64,000 nt of DNA from Linyphia triangularis (Eukaryota > Arthropoda > Arachnida > Araneae > Linyphiidae), in contig OZ021723.1 in assembly GCA_963978545.1 (NCBI GenBank), forward strand, positions 47,626,069-47,690,068, written 5' to 3'. Numbering within the stretch: position 1 is the stretch's first letter; each line of letters starts with the position of its first letter. The notes below the pieces were generated by a model. The model was not told where the DNA came from, ran no database searches, and was given only the letters and a program-made list of their open reading frames with translations. This document shows positions 1-12,028 of the stretch, piece by piece. The translations under genes were made by a program, and so were the position numbers.

Positions 1-263
1 AATCTCCTAAAAATTTAATCGTATCTGATGGCTTAAATGAATCACTGGACAACGAAACGGCTTGTTACTTTGACATAAAACAAGGCGAAGATTGGTTGGA
101 ACCAATCTTAATGGGAAAAAAATATGACGTTTATTACGTATCTAAAAACAAATCGTTTTCTGAGATTCCGGGAAATCCTTTAAATGTCCGTGGTAAAGAA
201 ATTCTGATGTATCACAAAAATATGTCCCACCTAATAAAAGACGAGGCATTGAGCAAGATAATT

Positions 264-360
264 CTAAAAATAACATCGAGTGTTATGTTTGTGGCGGGCT
301 TCATTTCGCAAAAAAATTGTTGGTGGGCTTCATTTAGCAAAAAAATTGCTTAAAAAATAC
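264..360 (+). pseudogene. gag zinc knuckle remnant
   Basis: In the frame of position 281 the sequence reads CYVCGGLH followed by basic residues, the start of a CCHC knuckle (C-x2-C-x3-H). The last Cys is not in place. A short direct duplication (about 293-320 and 325-352, both reading GGLH or GLH plus AKK) interrupts the motif. The basic tail KKYLAKREY lies downstream in another frame. In this kind of retroelement the knuckle sits just ahead of the protease, as it does here. Confidence 0.5.
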
Positions 361-495
361 CTAGCTAAAAGGGAATATATAAAAATGACAGGAATGGGAT
401 ATCTACGGAGAAAAAAGATATAAATGACAATGCAGCAGTCGCAAAAGTAGCTATTAATTCGTGAAACTGAATTCCTCTTAACAGAGTGAATATTT

Positions 496-843
496 GTGTC
501 AAGGGGAAATGAGTTGGAAGGTTTGTTGGACTCTGGTAAAGAAATTTGTGTGTTAAACCCAAATGCCCTAAGTTCAAAATTAATTCAGAGGCATGGAAAA
601 ATTGAGTTCACTTCCGACGAACAAGTCGAGGCAAAACTAGTAATTCCAAAGATTGGTTTGAGTGAATTGAATAATTCCATAAACCATAGTTTGGACGATG
701 AGGTTGCAGTGACGGATAAGTTGATTAGTGCGAATTGTTTACTCCCTCCAAATGTGTATGAAATGTTGAAGGAGGAATGTTTAGGTTCAGGATCTGTTGG
801 TGGTAGTGAAAAGCATTCTGTAGATTTATTTTTTTGGTTGTGA
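496..843 (+). pseudogene. retroelement aspartic protease remnant
   Basis: An open frame of 115 codons contains LLDSGKEICVL, matching the retropepsin active-site region (LLDSGA followed by hydrophobic residues), with Asp in the DSG triad. Known retropepsins usually have Ala or Thr after DSG; here it is Lys, so the active site is altered. The downstream part (VPKIGLSEL and on) resembles the spacer of spider-type gypsy polyproteins. A stop at 841 ends the frame. Non-functional. Confidence 0.6.
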
Positions 844-889
844 GAAGAGTAGTTGCAATGAAAGGAGTGTTAATCAGGTTTCGGAGGTC

Positions 890-1301
890 ACAAAGTTGAA
901 AGAAGAGAAAAATAATTGTCAAACGCTTAAAAAGGTTCTGATAGGGGTAAAATTGGGGAAGGGAAATTTTTTGGAGATTAGTGAGCTGTTGTATCATTGG
1001 CATAAGGTGTTGGGTCAGTTGGTGTTGCCGTTGAGTAGGGGGCAAAAAGTGTTACAGTTGACATATGAATCAGTCTTTGCAGGTACATATGGGTATTAAA
1101 AAGACGAAGGAAGTGATAAAAATGAGCTTCTTTTGGCCCAATCTCGCTCAAGATGTCACAAAGTTTTATCGCACCTACTTAAAATGTTTACCTCGAAGTC
1201 CTACACCGAAGTCCGATCGAGTCGCCATTTCTCAGGTGCAGAGACTTAAATTTCCTCCTGAAGTCTTCAACATTGACGTTTTGGGTCTAATCGAACCGCC
1301 G
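890..1301 (+). pseudogene. retroelement integrase zinc-binding and core start
   Basis: The first part reads LLYHWHKVLGQLVLPLSRGQ and then YESVFAG. After a frame change near 1080 it continues HMGIKKTKEVIKMSFFWPNL up to FNIDVLGLIEPP. This is the H2C2 integrase zinc-binding region (H-x-G...C) running into the start of the catalytic core (NIDVLG, the position of the first catalytic Asp). The last Cys pair is reduced to one Cys (YLKCLP). The reading is cut after EPP by the Transib insertion at 1302. Confidence 0.75.
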
Positions 1302-1340
1302 CACAGTGGGGCAGAAGGGGTGAAAACCTGGCCAAAATTC
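1302..1340 (+). repeat. Transib terminal inverted repeat, left
   Basis: Starts CACAGTGGGGCAGAA and matches the reverse complement of 4251-4289, with a few mismatches and 1-nt gaps up to the shared block CTGGCCAAAA. The first seven bases are identical to the consensus heptamer of V(D)J recombination signals. Confidence 0.88.
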
Positions 1341-1848
1341 ACAAGTGTATTTATTAAAACCAAATGTCGATAGTAAAATTTTTAATGAGTTCATAAAAAT
1401 ATACTACCACCAAATTTTGGTTTTATTGAAAAAATTTAACCATTTTTTGGTAAAAATTTATATTTACATTGCGATATCTGAATTTTTTCTTTCTCCTAAA
1501 TTTACTTACCAAAATTTAACTTTTAATTAAAGTTTTCTGTCAAAATAAATATAATATGTGCATTCATTAAAAATATTTTTATATTTGATAGCCTTTTTAT
1601 TACATTTTTCAGCAATTTACAAACAATACGTAACATAATTGCTTATAAAAATTTAAAATATAGACATTAAAATCAATTTCAATGTGCATTGTTATTTTCC
1701 TTCAAGCAGATTTATATAAATATTATACGGTAGGGTATCACTTATAAATTTCCAGTTACAGTTTTTAACAATAAAATTTGTAGATAACATTGATATTGTA
1801 ATACATTTAACTCAAAACTTCGAATTAGGAAACAAACAACAATTTGTT

Positions 1849-3410
1849 TTATTCAATGGCAAAATCGTGTTTGAAGTTATACCTTGGTAAAACTATATGA
1901 ATAAGTAAATTAGATGTTATAGACATTACTGAGTCCACATTTATATAGGCATACTGTGTCACACGTGTCATTTCTAAACTTCTCTTTGATGGATTTCTTG
2001 TTTTAATGAAACTTCTTTTGTCCTCTCCCTGACGAACCTGCCATTTACAGATATTCAATCTGTAAGATATGTGAAGTAAGCATTCGAAAAATCTAATCCA
2101 AGCATGAAGTGGTGATAGACAAAATCGGAATGCGTCTAAATCAACTTCTTGCTTTATAACTTTCGAATATTTGTTAAACTGTTTTAAAGTTAATCCACAA
2201 ACATAGCAAATCTGTTGTGAAGCAGCAGATGTGACAGCATTGCAAACTTTTCCATTGACCATTGTGAATAAAACTGTATGAGAAATATTAATATTTGCAC
2301 TGTTGGCTATTACTTCGGTTAGAACAAGGTTTTTGATTTGGTTTTCGATGTGATCTACAAATTTTTGCGCTGTTTCCTCCGATTCAGGAACAAATTGCAA
2401 CAGTATTGGGCGACAGAAGCGAGGAGATGCTGGTCTATGATTTTTCCGTATGACAGTTTTTGTATCGTCCTCATTTTCAAAAAACATTTGGAGTGGAACA
2501 CATGACACAAGAAAGATATGGGAGTCCGATGAACTACTGGATAAAAACCTCTGCTTATATTCACTTTGGACTGAACTTCCGTCACAACCCCATTTGGTTA
2601 AAAGTTTCACTTTATGCAATTGCTCTTTTGAATATTTTTGAACATCACATAGTTTACTTTCTATAATGCGTCCAGCTGCGTGATCCAGTAAAGATTGAAC
2701 AGTAACTTCTACTTTCAACTCGTAGCATTGTAAGGAACTATTTTCTGGATAACAGCTTTTTTTTGCTCTTTGTATGGTTTTGTAAAAAGGAAAAGTGTTT
2801 TTACAGTGACTTCGAATTATATTATATTGATGTCGGGATAATTTTGCTTCAACAATCACCGACAATGCTACGTCCACTGAAACTTGATCACCGACTTATT
2901 TTTCACTTTCTGAAAATGATTTAATATATTTTGATGCTCTTGATGGGGAAGTAAATGTGGCATCTTTGACGAGTTTGGACGCATCTATTCTTCCACTAGC
3001 TCTCAGATTCATCTGTGCTGCCTAGGCTAAAGCTTCTGGTGTTGTTTCTGAATGTATAAGTTCCGTTTTTCAGCGTTTCGATCTTTCACTGCTTTCCAAA
3101 AAGTCTGAAGATGGTCGACCTAATCTTTTATTTAAATACGATGGGAAGTAAATACTTTCATTAAGCCATTCTTCATTTTTATTTTCAAAAGTCCTTCAGG
3201 TTCTATTGCTGGCTTTCCATTTCTTTTCTTATAAGAGGGTTCAAAAATTGTTTCGAAATATCTTGGATTTGAAATGAATATTCATGCGGACAGTTCGTAT
3301 TTTTTTGTATTTCAAATTCCAGGTTTTTTACTTTAGTTTTAAAGCACATAGAAGCGGGCATGTTGGAAATTATATCAAACAACTTCCTCCTTCTTATAAA
3401 TTTATAATTT
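1849..3410 (-). pseudogene. Transib/RAG1-like transposase remnant
   Basis: The longest open stretch (2877 down to 1849, 342 codons) contains KWGCDGSS, matching the first catalytic Asp region of the family. It continues with SPRFCRPILLQF, a CYVCG zinc site and SPLHAWIRFFECLLHISYRL. Upstream of 2877 the similarity continues through GRPSSDFLESSERSKR (about 3100) and ASGRIDASKLVKDA, but with in-frame stops (TAG near 3023, TAA near 2897). A Met near 3362 (MPASMCFKTK) is the likely original start of this exon. The C-terminal third, with the last catalytic Glu, is missing: the frame ends in unrelated residues at 1849. Family assignment is from recognised motifs and is supported by the element ends. 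Confidence 0.75.
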
Positions 3411-4250
3411 TCTTCTGAACCTTAAAAAAAACCTACTTTATAAATCTATAGGATTTTTAAAATTTTATAAATAATATTCTTAACTTAATTGCATTTAATG
3501 TTTTGAACTTATTGGTATGCTAAAAAGCCTAATTTTTGTTATAGATTTATACACAGTGCACACAACTATTCAAATGTAAAATCGTAATACATTTTACAGT
3601 AAATTGAATTGAAATAATAGTTTAATTAAATATTAATAAATAAGAGTTCAACTTTACATATTTCAATAACTATTAACATAAAAATAATTATATTATGTTA
3701 ATGGAATTTGTTACAACGCGCCTAACTAGTTATTTAAATTATATCTTTAATGCAGTTATTAATAAGTGGAGTTATTTGCGTTTTATTTGGAATAGATTTA
3801 CTGTCAAATTAAATGCTCTTTCAAACTGTATAAAAAGTTGGATGACCCAAGATGACCTTATCAAACTTTTTTACTAATATAGGTATAAGGTCATAAAAAA
3901 TGCAGTAATTTTTTAAGGTACATTTTCAAAAATAAATAAAAAATATTAAAATTAATCCAAAAATTAAGAAAAAATATGTTATGTTCTACTAAACACTTGC
4001 TATAGGCTCCATGATAAAGTTTTACTTCTTGGATAAAAACAAGAGCTGAAGATGGGTCTGGAAAATTAGTCGGTTGGTTTGATGAAAATATGCGCTTTAC
4101 TGAAAACGTTTCTATAAGTTCCATCTTTCACCCATAACAACTGCGCCGAAAAACTCATAAAGCAGCTGAAAAGGGTGGAACCAGATGCTCAAGATACTTA
4201 TAAACAAAACCCTGTGGTTTAAATAGTCAAATTAAAAAAATAATTTTTTT
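3411..4250 (-). other. Transib 5' non-coding part
   Basis: AT-rich sequence between the transposase remnant and the right inverted end. A 77-codon open stretch on the - strand (4124 to 3891, starting MELIETFSVKRIF) could be a leader exon of the transposase, but I recognise no motif in it. Confidence 0.4.
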
Positions 4251-4289
4251 GACTTTTGGCCAGCTTTTTCGCCATTCTGCCCCACTGTG
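4251..4289 (-). repeat. Transib terminal inverted repeat, right
   Basis: The reverse complement starts CACAGTGGGGCAGAA and pairs with 1302-1340. It is followed directly by the target duplication CGCCG at 4290-4294. Confidence 0.88.
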
Positions 4290-4585
4290 CGCCGTCTGGA
4301 AGAGGACTCATCTGCATTCTGACTCTCATTGGATCGGGTTAGCACCAACCAGATCATGATAAGATTAGCGCTATTACATCGATAGGACGACCAGAAACAA
4401 AAAAGGAATTGAGTTCTGTCCTTGAAATGTGTAACTTCTATTGAGATTACATACCAGGATACGCAGAATTTGTGTATCCACTGACATAACTAACGAAGAA
4501 GAGTGTATCTGAAAAAATTCGGTGGCTTCATGATCACGATACTGTCTTTAAACAGTTAAAGTTGAGACTGATTGTGTTTAATTAG
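4290..4585 (+). pseudogene. gypsy-like reverse transcriptase end, remnant
   Basis: In the frame of 4324 the reading is LIGSG, stop, HQPDHDKISAI, then GRPETKKELSSVLEMCNFY, stop, DYIPGYAEFVYPLT, stop, LTKKS. This is the thumb/connection end of a Ty3/gypsy reverse transcriptase just before RNase H. It carries three in-frame stops. It lies directly after the integrase piece once the Transib insertion is set aside, so most of the integrase core and most of the reverse transcriptase have been deleted. No RNase H follows. Confidence 0.75.
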
Positions 4586-6510
4586 TAGGGTTGTATGTAT
4601 GGTTAGTTTTGTGAGGTGTCCTTGTATTTGTTTGTTGTTAGAATAAATAGTTTATTCATGATACCTTTTTACTACGCACTTTACACACTAATTAAAATCG
4701 AACCAGGCATCATAGCTTTCAACTACAACCTCAAAAATATTGGGAGATTTAATGGAGCATGTACTCTTGAACCAAACATATGTAGAACCGTTTATGGATG
4801 GCATGTCGGCATCACACATTGAGGTTCTACTCTCCGTTGCATTGTATGTGTTTTGAGTAATCTACTGAGTATGAAATCCCTTTATTTAAAGGATTCCAAG
4901 AAAATTGATTCAAGATCAACCATCATGAACTAAAATCAATCAATATTTATAACAACAGACAGCATCACATCAGATAATTTAAAAACCTAGGGATAAAACT
5001 TTCTTTCTGATCACTTGCTAAAAATTGTTGCAAAACTATCTAGGGATAATTCCACAGAGCTTATCTTGCATAATTAATGATTGATTTAGATTTTTAATTT
5101 ACAATTCGGAAACCAACAAACTTGTTGAACGGTAAAAATCATTTGTGCCTTGAATGTGGAGTTATGTTTAATAGTGAAGTCTCTATAGCATTAATTGCTG
5201 GATAATTTCAAGGTATGCTACGATTTAATAAGTTTGTTACATGTGAATGTTTGCAATCTTGGTTTAGTTAACGATCTGCAGTTGATGCTCTTCTTAATTA
5301 CGTTTTTCTGATTCATATTAAGAGGTTGGAAGAATATGACGACAAATAATTAAGCAATACAAGATTAAAAATGGTTTTATGTAATTTCTGGTATCAAAGC
5401 GAACTTTGCTTGCTATCATATCCTGTTTATGACAACCAAAAATTAATGCTGGTTTTGTACAGGGAATAGAAAATGAGTTCAAGTTCACATCTATTAAAAA
5501 TACTTATTCTCAAACGTAATGATTTGTGTGTCTTATAGGTTTTTTTAATTAACTAAAGTTGAAGATAGTTTCTTCAGTGTACCAGTAAAAGATTGGTCTG
5601 TAATGTCATCATATAATAAAAAGACTGCTGTATTTACTAAAAACTCGCCTTATGTAAATGATGTTGATGAATAATTTAATTGTGCAACTAAGAAAGCAGC
5701 TCAAAAATAGGTTTTGGTCCTACAGATGCACTGAACGGACTTTACAAAGTGAAATCGGCAAAATTTTCTTAAAATGTAGTTGATAAAATAATGTGAATAT
5801 ATTATCGTTTAAAAACGTTCTTCCTCATTCTCATTGATTTTATTTACCAATTGTAAACTAAAAAATAGTGCATTTAGGTTCACTTTGTGCATAATTAAAC
5901 AGAAAGTAGAAATGTCTACAAAGCATATATTTTTCCTGATTTCAGTAACATTTTATGTCTCTCTCTCTCTAATGAGAACAAAAATATATTTAATACAGAA
6001 TTTGGCTGAAACAGTATATAAGTAACATTTAGAAATGAAAATATGTAATTTCAATATTAATTGTCTTTAATGTAGCTAATAAAAAAATGCAGCATTTCAC
6101 ACTATTTTTACCTATTTTATATAAATTCAATGACTTTGAGGGACCTTTAAACATATTTTTTTTTAATCATGAAAAAAGTCAAGGTGTTTTATATTTACAG
6201 AGAGAACATTTTTGGAGGATGAAACGTTTACATTTTTAAAAGTTGATTTTTTTGGGACACCTTTAGGTATAAATTAAACATTAATGTTATCTTAGTTTAT
6301 TTTGACACCAAATAATTATGCCCCGAAAAACAATGGCGTTTGCCATTGTAAAAGCAGGATCTATGGTATATTAGCTAAGATACCTTAATTGCAAACAGAA
6401 ATGCAATCTGACATTTACTGTACGAAAATCTGTTCTAATTGGTTAAATTCGATAAGATAAAGATAAACTTAACAACCATTGAATTAAACTCAGCAGCTAA
6501 TGTTTTACTT
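4586..6510. other. AT-rich intergenic, no recognised gene
   Basis: No exon or intact repeat recognised. A broken reading around 5560-5700 on the + strand (PVKDWSVMSSYNKKT, then stops) looks like old coding sequence, perhaps of a transposase, but I cannot name the family. Confidence 0.4.
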
Positions 6511-6515
6511 TTTTA

Positions 6516-6556
6516 CAAGTGTATAAATACTTAGCTTCTAAGTATTTATACACTTG
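6516..6556. repeat. perfect 19-bp inverted repeat (hairpin)
   Basis: Arms 6516-6534 (CAAGTGTATAAATACTTAG) and 6538-6556 are exact reverse complements with a 3-nt loop CTT. No coding sequence is nearby. It could be the centre of a fold-back element or a spontaneous palindrome. Confidence 0.85.
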
Positions 6557-8034
6557 ATAATTGTTTGTGGATTCCCATAATGTTGAGTCCTCCAGCCTGA
6601 ATTTTTACAACTGATTTCCCTGCCATGAACTATTCGCTATCAAGTGCTAATATATCAGTTTGAGTCTTTATTCCCATAAGATTAAAAAAAAAAAAAAAAA
6701 AAAACTGTACTTTTAATAAATTCTAAAGAATATAATAAAGGATTATTCTTTTCACACAATTTTATTCTTTTTTAACACCAATAGAACTTGAGACAAAATA
6801 AATTCTTTTCGATAACATTTCGAATTTTATTCTATTTATATTTTCTACAAAGAATTCTAAGAACACATACGCTCGTTCATCCTTTACGTCACCATTTTGC
6901 GTGTCCATTCTCTTCCTTTCAGTTCATCGAGAGCGAATCGTTGCCACTTACACCAAATGAACTGTGTAAGAAGGAAGCGGCTCGTTAATCAAAACTGTCC
7001 CGGCAAGGCCTCCGTACTACCACAACACTCTTCTTAACTCAAGGATAAACATATGTGTGTACGTGTGCGACCTCGGGATAAGGTTCTGCCATTGTAATGA
7101 ATTATTCCAAAATTAACAGATGTCCAGAGGGCGTTAATACTTAACGGAAGCTGGTAGAGCTCCATGTTAAGGATGGGATATAGGACGTCGTAAATTATTT
7201 AAATGGAGTATCGTACACTATCTACCCAACAAGTTTAATGAGCATTAGAAGGGTGCATCTTTATGTGTTATTTATCGGAATCGTGCCTTATCGAGACACT
7301 AAAGTGCTCTGAAGATAAATTTTGTGTCATTTTTATCAATGTACAGCAGTTTATCCGGATGATTGAAACTGCTAGTTGGTGCTTTCATTCTAATAAATTC
7401 ATTGAAAACAAGTCATTGAAAAGAGTAATAATTATATCGTGACTCAAAATCGTCAATATTCAAATAAACGCAAGATTCTATATTGACTATTATTTTAAAA
7501 TATGTTTAAACATTTAATTTCTTTTAGATAATTTTATATATAGCGACAAACATTTAAGTAAACAAAATGTAAAAAAAAAAAAAAAAAACTTCTATAATTA
7601 TTGGAAAATGTTTTTGAATCTTCTGTAAATAAACTAATAATATTCTTCACAAATATTTTAAATTATATTAATTATTTATTAATATTTTATTAATATTTTA
7701 ATTTTTTTTTTGGCATATAAATAAAATCATATGAAAACTAATGCGTTGGGCAATTCTGGATGCTAACAACTTATTTTTTATGATGTGGAAAATGGTAACT
7801 TTGTAAATAGAATTATCAATTAAAATCAAAATTGGCAGCAAATAAAACATTACATGAATATGATTTTGTTTTACTATTTATATATTAATGTATTGCCTAG
7901 ATTTTTTTTTAATATTAGGTGCTTCTGCCCCTGCTTCATATGAAGCAGGAGGGGAACAGAGGTGGATACCTCAATATACTTTCAGATACAAAGATTAAAA
8001 ATATTAATTATGTACACTTTAAAATAATACAACA
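6557..8034. other. intergenic, unassigned
   Basis: A(n) runs near 6685 and 7569. About 6880-7400 is less AT-rich and more complex than its surroundings but shows no long open frame or domain. Nothing else recognised. Confidence 0.4.
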
Positions 8035-8482
8035 CAGAGTGGCTACAGAACCGGGAAAACCTGGAAATCAGGGAAATGTCAGGGAGCTTTCTGATTCCGA
8101 AAAATCAGGGAAATGTCAGGGAATTTCTTTAAATTTCACAGAAATCAGGGAAATTTTCGTTGTTCTGAAGGTACATTTCCCCGTTCATCCACATTTTGGC
8201 GCCATTTACCCAGAGAATTGTGGTGGTAATCGTTGAAAATTTAATGTTTCGGAATAATTTAACTTTTCATTACCGCCAAAACTATTTTTAAAAAATTATA
8301 TATTACATTATAATTTTTTACATTATCCTTTAGCATACATGTTCTATTTGATCAGGATGTCTACACTTCTGGATAAGTTAGGGAAATTTGAAAAAAAATT
8401 TGCCGTAAAATCAGGGAATTTTTTAGAAATCAATCAGGGAATTATCAGGGAAATGTTTTTCGTAAATTTTGTGGCCACCCTG
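8035..8482 (+). mobile_element. MITE-like element with CAGRGTGGCYAC ends, copy 1
   Basis: Starts CAGAGTGGCTAC and ends GTGGCCACCCTG, giving short inverted ends, and is flanked by a 5-bp direct repeat CAACA (8030-8034 and 8483-8487). The body is full of the phrase CAGGGAA/TCAGGGAAAT in both halves. Short open frames here (for example EPGKPGNQGNVREL) come from that phrase and are not real proteins. A second nearly complete copy is at 11603-12028 and partial ones are near 20085 and 59721. Non-autonomous; superfamily not known to me. Confidence 0.75.
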
Positions 8483-8524
8483 CAACAGTTAAAATAAATC
8501 TTAATTCCATCTTATAAGAAGTTG

Positions 8525-9432
<908 letters not shown>

Positions 9433-10540
9433 TCTATATATATAAAACTGAGTTGTCTGTACCTCTGAACCGTATACAAATCCACAGTTTTGCACCTAGA
9501 GGTACGAAATTTGGTACATATAAGCTTTAGTACTTGGAGATTGTAGAGAACAACTTTTAAATTCGATTAAAAGTTGCTTTTATTAAATTTAATGACATGA
9601 AAAATAATTCTTGAAATGGCAACGATGTTTTTTATTAGATCAGAATAAAATCAAAAGTTATTTTAATATGTCTCCCATATTTTTCTGATTATTTTTATGT
9701 ATTACAATCGTCTGTCCGATAAACTGTTCAAGGATTATTATAATTTTCCATATATTTACTGTAAATCAAGGCTCTGCGCATGCACAGTTTTAGCTTAAAA
9801 CTCTGAATGTAAACAAATTATTGAAATTCACTGAACACTTTCAAGTCATTATGACATTTGTTAATTTCTTTTTTTATTTCCTGCTAAATATTTATTCGTT
9901 TCCTTTAAACATAATATCAAAATTCCTTCTTTTGATTGTTTTTATTTTTTGCTTAGTGATTTTGTACTGTGTATCCAAGTTCCATATTATTTAATCTAGA
10001 TTTGAATACATTTTTTGTATCATACATGTTATATTATTTACATCAGACTATCTTACAATTTACACACGAAACGTAGTATTTCATTTGTGATTTTATATCT
10101 TTGGTGTTTTATTTTTGTCCTGATTATGAAGTCGGTAAGGAACCGGGCATGGTACTACTCTGTACAAATTTTTTTTTAATACAAAACTTTTTTGGTTCAG
10201 ATGTACTATAAGACATTTGTTTGGTACGATTTTGTTTGGTGCTTTTTGACAGATAAATGTATATTTAGAATTGGAGATACATTTACGCTCTATTTATATA
10301 GGTAAATATTTAGGCTTGGCGCCAACTGGTAACCGCCTAACGGAAGAGCACCCTTAATATTTATAATTTAATTGAATTATTATTTATGTTTTAGTTTTCT
10401 ATTAGTTATCATATTTTTGATTTTTGCGATTTATCTGATTGTTAAATAAAGTGCCCTTTATTACATCTGTTCTACTTTTCTTAAATGTAAACTCCTATGT
10501 CTTTCAACGGGTCCCCAGCAGAGCGGGGCCACACAGCTAG
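9433..10540 (+). mobile_element. non-autonomous Helitron
   Basis: Begins TCTATATATATAAAAC directly after an A and ends CTAG directly before a T, so the host site is A|T as for Helitrons. A GC-rich hairpin lies just before the end: GGTCCC (10509-10514) pairs with GGGGCC (10525-10530, one G-T pair), with 6 nt between it and the CTAG (10537-10540). The 1108-bp body is AT-rich and has no Rep/helicase reading, so it must have been mobilised by another copy. Confidence 0.82.
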
Positions 10541-11602
10541 TTTTTTTATATAGGAACGTGTCCTTTTTATGACAATTTCCAAAAAAAAAGCTTATTAGTA
10601 AACTTCTATGAAAATCGCGATATATCTTGTTGGCATTTTGTCCTTGCTGAATTACTTTGGCATCCGTGTGTATTATATATGGGCTTTTTGTTCAATTTTC
10701 GTAATAAAGATTTAAATGCAAAGCAAAGTAAAAGCTATAATTTTAGTTTACTTTTTTTTCTGTCATTAAAAGACAAACATTTCCCAACAAATAATTGTTT
10801 TCAAGCAAAACTTAATCAAAGTATCCCTTAAAAATATATATATAAATATATTTCTTGGTAGAAAAGAACATATATTTTAAGTAATTGGATAAACATTCTC
10901 GTAAATATATTTCTCGGTAGAAAAGAACATATATTTTGAGTAATTGGATAAACATTCTCCTGGCAGCTACTCTTTATGTCTAAACGTAATTTTCAAAAAG
11001 AATTGTTACGCCATAAAAAGTTTATGTAGTATATATAAAAAAAAAAAAAAAATCTTTGAACTATTAAGTTGCAAATTAAAAAATAAAGTTTTATAGTGGT
11101 GATTATATGCTACGCAATTTATATTCGCATTATCTTAATGTGAATTTATACGTGTTTTTAATTACAAAAAACTTTACCTTACACAAACAAAAATTTTTAT
11201 CAAATGGATTCGAATAGCAAATGCATCGATATAGTATTTAATGGACATCATGTACTAACAAATTTCCAGGCTTCTATATAACTTTGCAGTGTTCTAGAAT
11301 TTAAACACGTATAGGACAGAATTTTTTTTTATTTTATCAATTAATATTTGATTACTCACAACTCATTCAACCTTGCGAGTTCGTAGAACGTATTTTCTAG
11401 TCTGTGTGCTGCTTCGCCATTCATTTATTCAGGAAATGAAACTATTATTATCCGGTGAGTCTTGGGAGAGTGATTTTTTTTGCCTTGAATTAAAAATCTT
11501 CGCACTTCTTTACGCAACTTTAATATTATTAATATATGGACAAAATGAATAGAGTCCATTACTTTATTTAAACATCAGTACTTTAAATTTGTAAGTAATT
11601 AA
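10541..11602. other. intergenic with a 59-bp tandem duplication
   Basis: Contains one recent tandem duplication (listed separately) and an A(n) run near 11040. Nothing else recognised. Confidence 0.45.
10843..10960. repeat. 59-bp direct tandem duplication
   Basis: Two adjacent units of 59 bp (phrases AAATATATTTCT and GTAATTGGATAAACATTCTC) differ at only about two positions. Confidence 0.88.
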
Positions 11603-12028
11603 CAGAGTGGCCACAAAACCGGGAAAATCTGGAAATCAAGGAAATGTCAGGGAGCTTTCTGATTCTGGAAAAATCAGGGAAATGTCAGGGAATTTTTTAA
11701 AATTTCACAGAAATCAGGGAAATTTTCTTTGTTCTGAAGGTAGGTTTTCCCGTTCATCCACATTTTGGTGCCATTTACCCAAAGAATTGTGGTGGCAATC
11801 GTTGAAAATTTAATGTTTTGGAATAATTTTAACTTTTCATTACCGCCAAAACTATTTATTTAAAAAATGGCACATTATCTCTTTAGCATGCGTGCTCTAT
11901 TTGATCAGGAAAAGTCGGAGAAATTTAAAAAAAAGTTTGCCGTAAAATCAGGGAAATTTTTAGAAATCTATCATGGAAATCAGGGAATTATCAGGGAACT
12001 TTTTTTCGTAAATTTTGTGGCCACACTG
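11603..12028 (+). mobile_element. MITE-like element with CAGRGTGGCYAC ends, copy 2
   Basis: Same family and orientation as 8035-8482: starts CAGAGTGGCCAC, ends GTGGCCACACTG, with the CAGGGAA-rich body and the shared block CATTTTGGNGCCATTTACCC. It is flanked by a perfect 6-bp direct repeat AATTAA (11597-11602 and 12029-12034). Confidence 0.78.

Larger units (their letters stand above)
1..1301 (+). mobile_element. Ty3/gypsy-like retroelement remnant, left part
   Basis: Decayed pol-type retroelement. Three recognisable pieces follow one another on the + strand: a gag-type CCHC knuckle, an aspartic protease start and an integrase zinc-binding region. Each is broken by stops or frame changes. No LTR was recognised at the left edge, so the element probably starts outside the window. 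The integrase reading is cut at 1301 by a nested Transib insertion, and related sequence resumes at 4290. The pieces are listed separately. Assignment rests on motif recognition only, and no intact gene remains. Confidence 0.75.
1302..4289 (-). mobile_element. Transib DNA transposon (RAG1-type), decayed
   Basis: This 2988-bp element has imperfect terminal inverted repeats of about 38 bp, of which the outer 15 (CACAGTGGGGCAGAA) are perfect. It is flanked by a perfect 5-bp duplication CGCCG at 1297-1301 and 4290-4294. CGNCG duplications of 5 bp and CACAGTG-like ends are hallmarks of Transib, the transposon group related to the RAG1 recombinase and its signal sequences. The - strand carries a broken Transib/RAG1-like transposase. 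The insertion lies in a gypsy integrase remnant, so it is younger than that element. It is no longer autonomous. Confidence 0.88.

Noticed and set aside
5560..5720. piggyBac-like transposase piece
   Set aside because: The reading DWSVMSSYNKKT has a faint likeness only; none of the diagnostic motifs is present.
7919..8236. 105-codon open frame with PGKPGNQGN text
   Set aside because: It is created by the CAGGGAA phrase of a MITE and recurs, with changes, at 11607 and 59724 in other copies.
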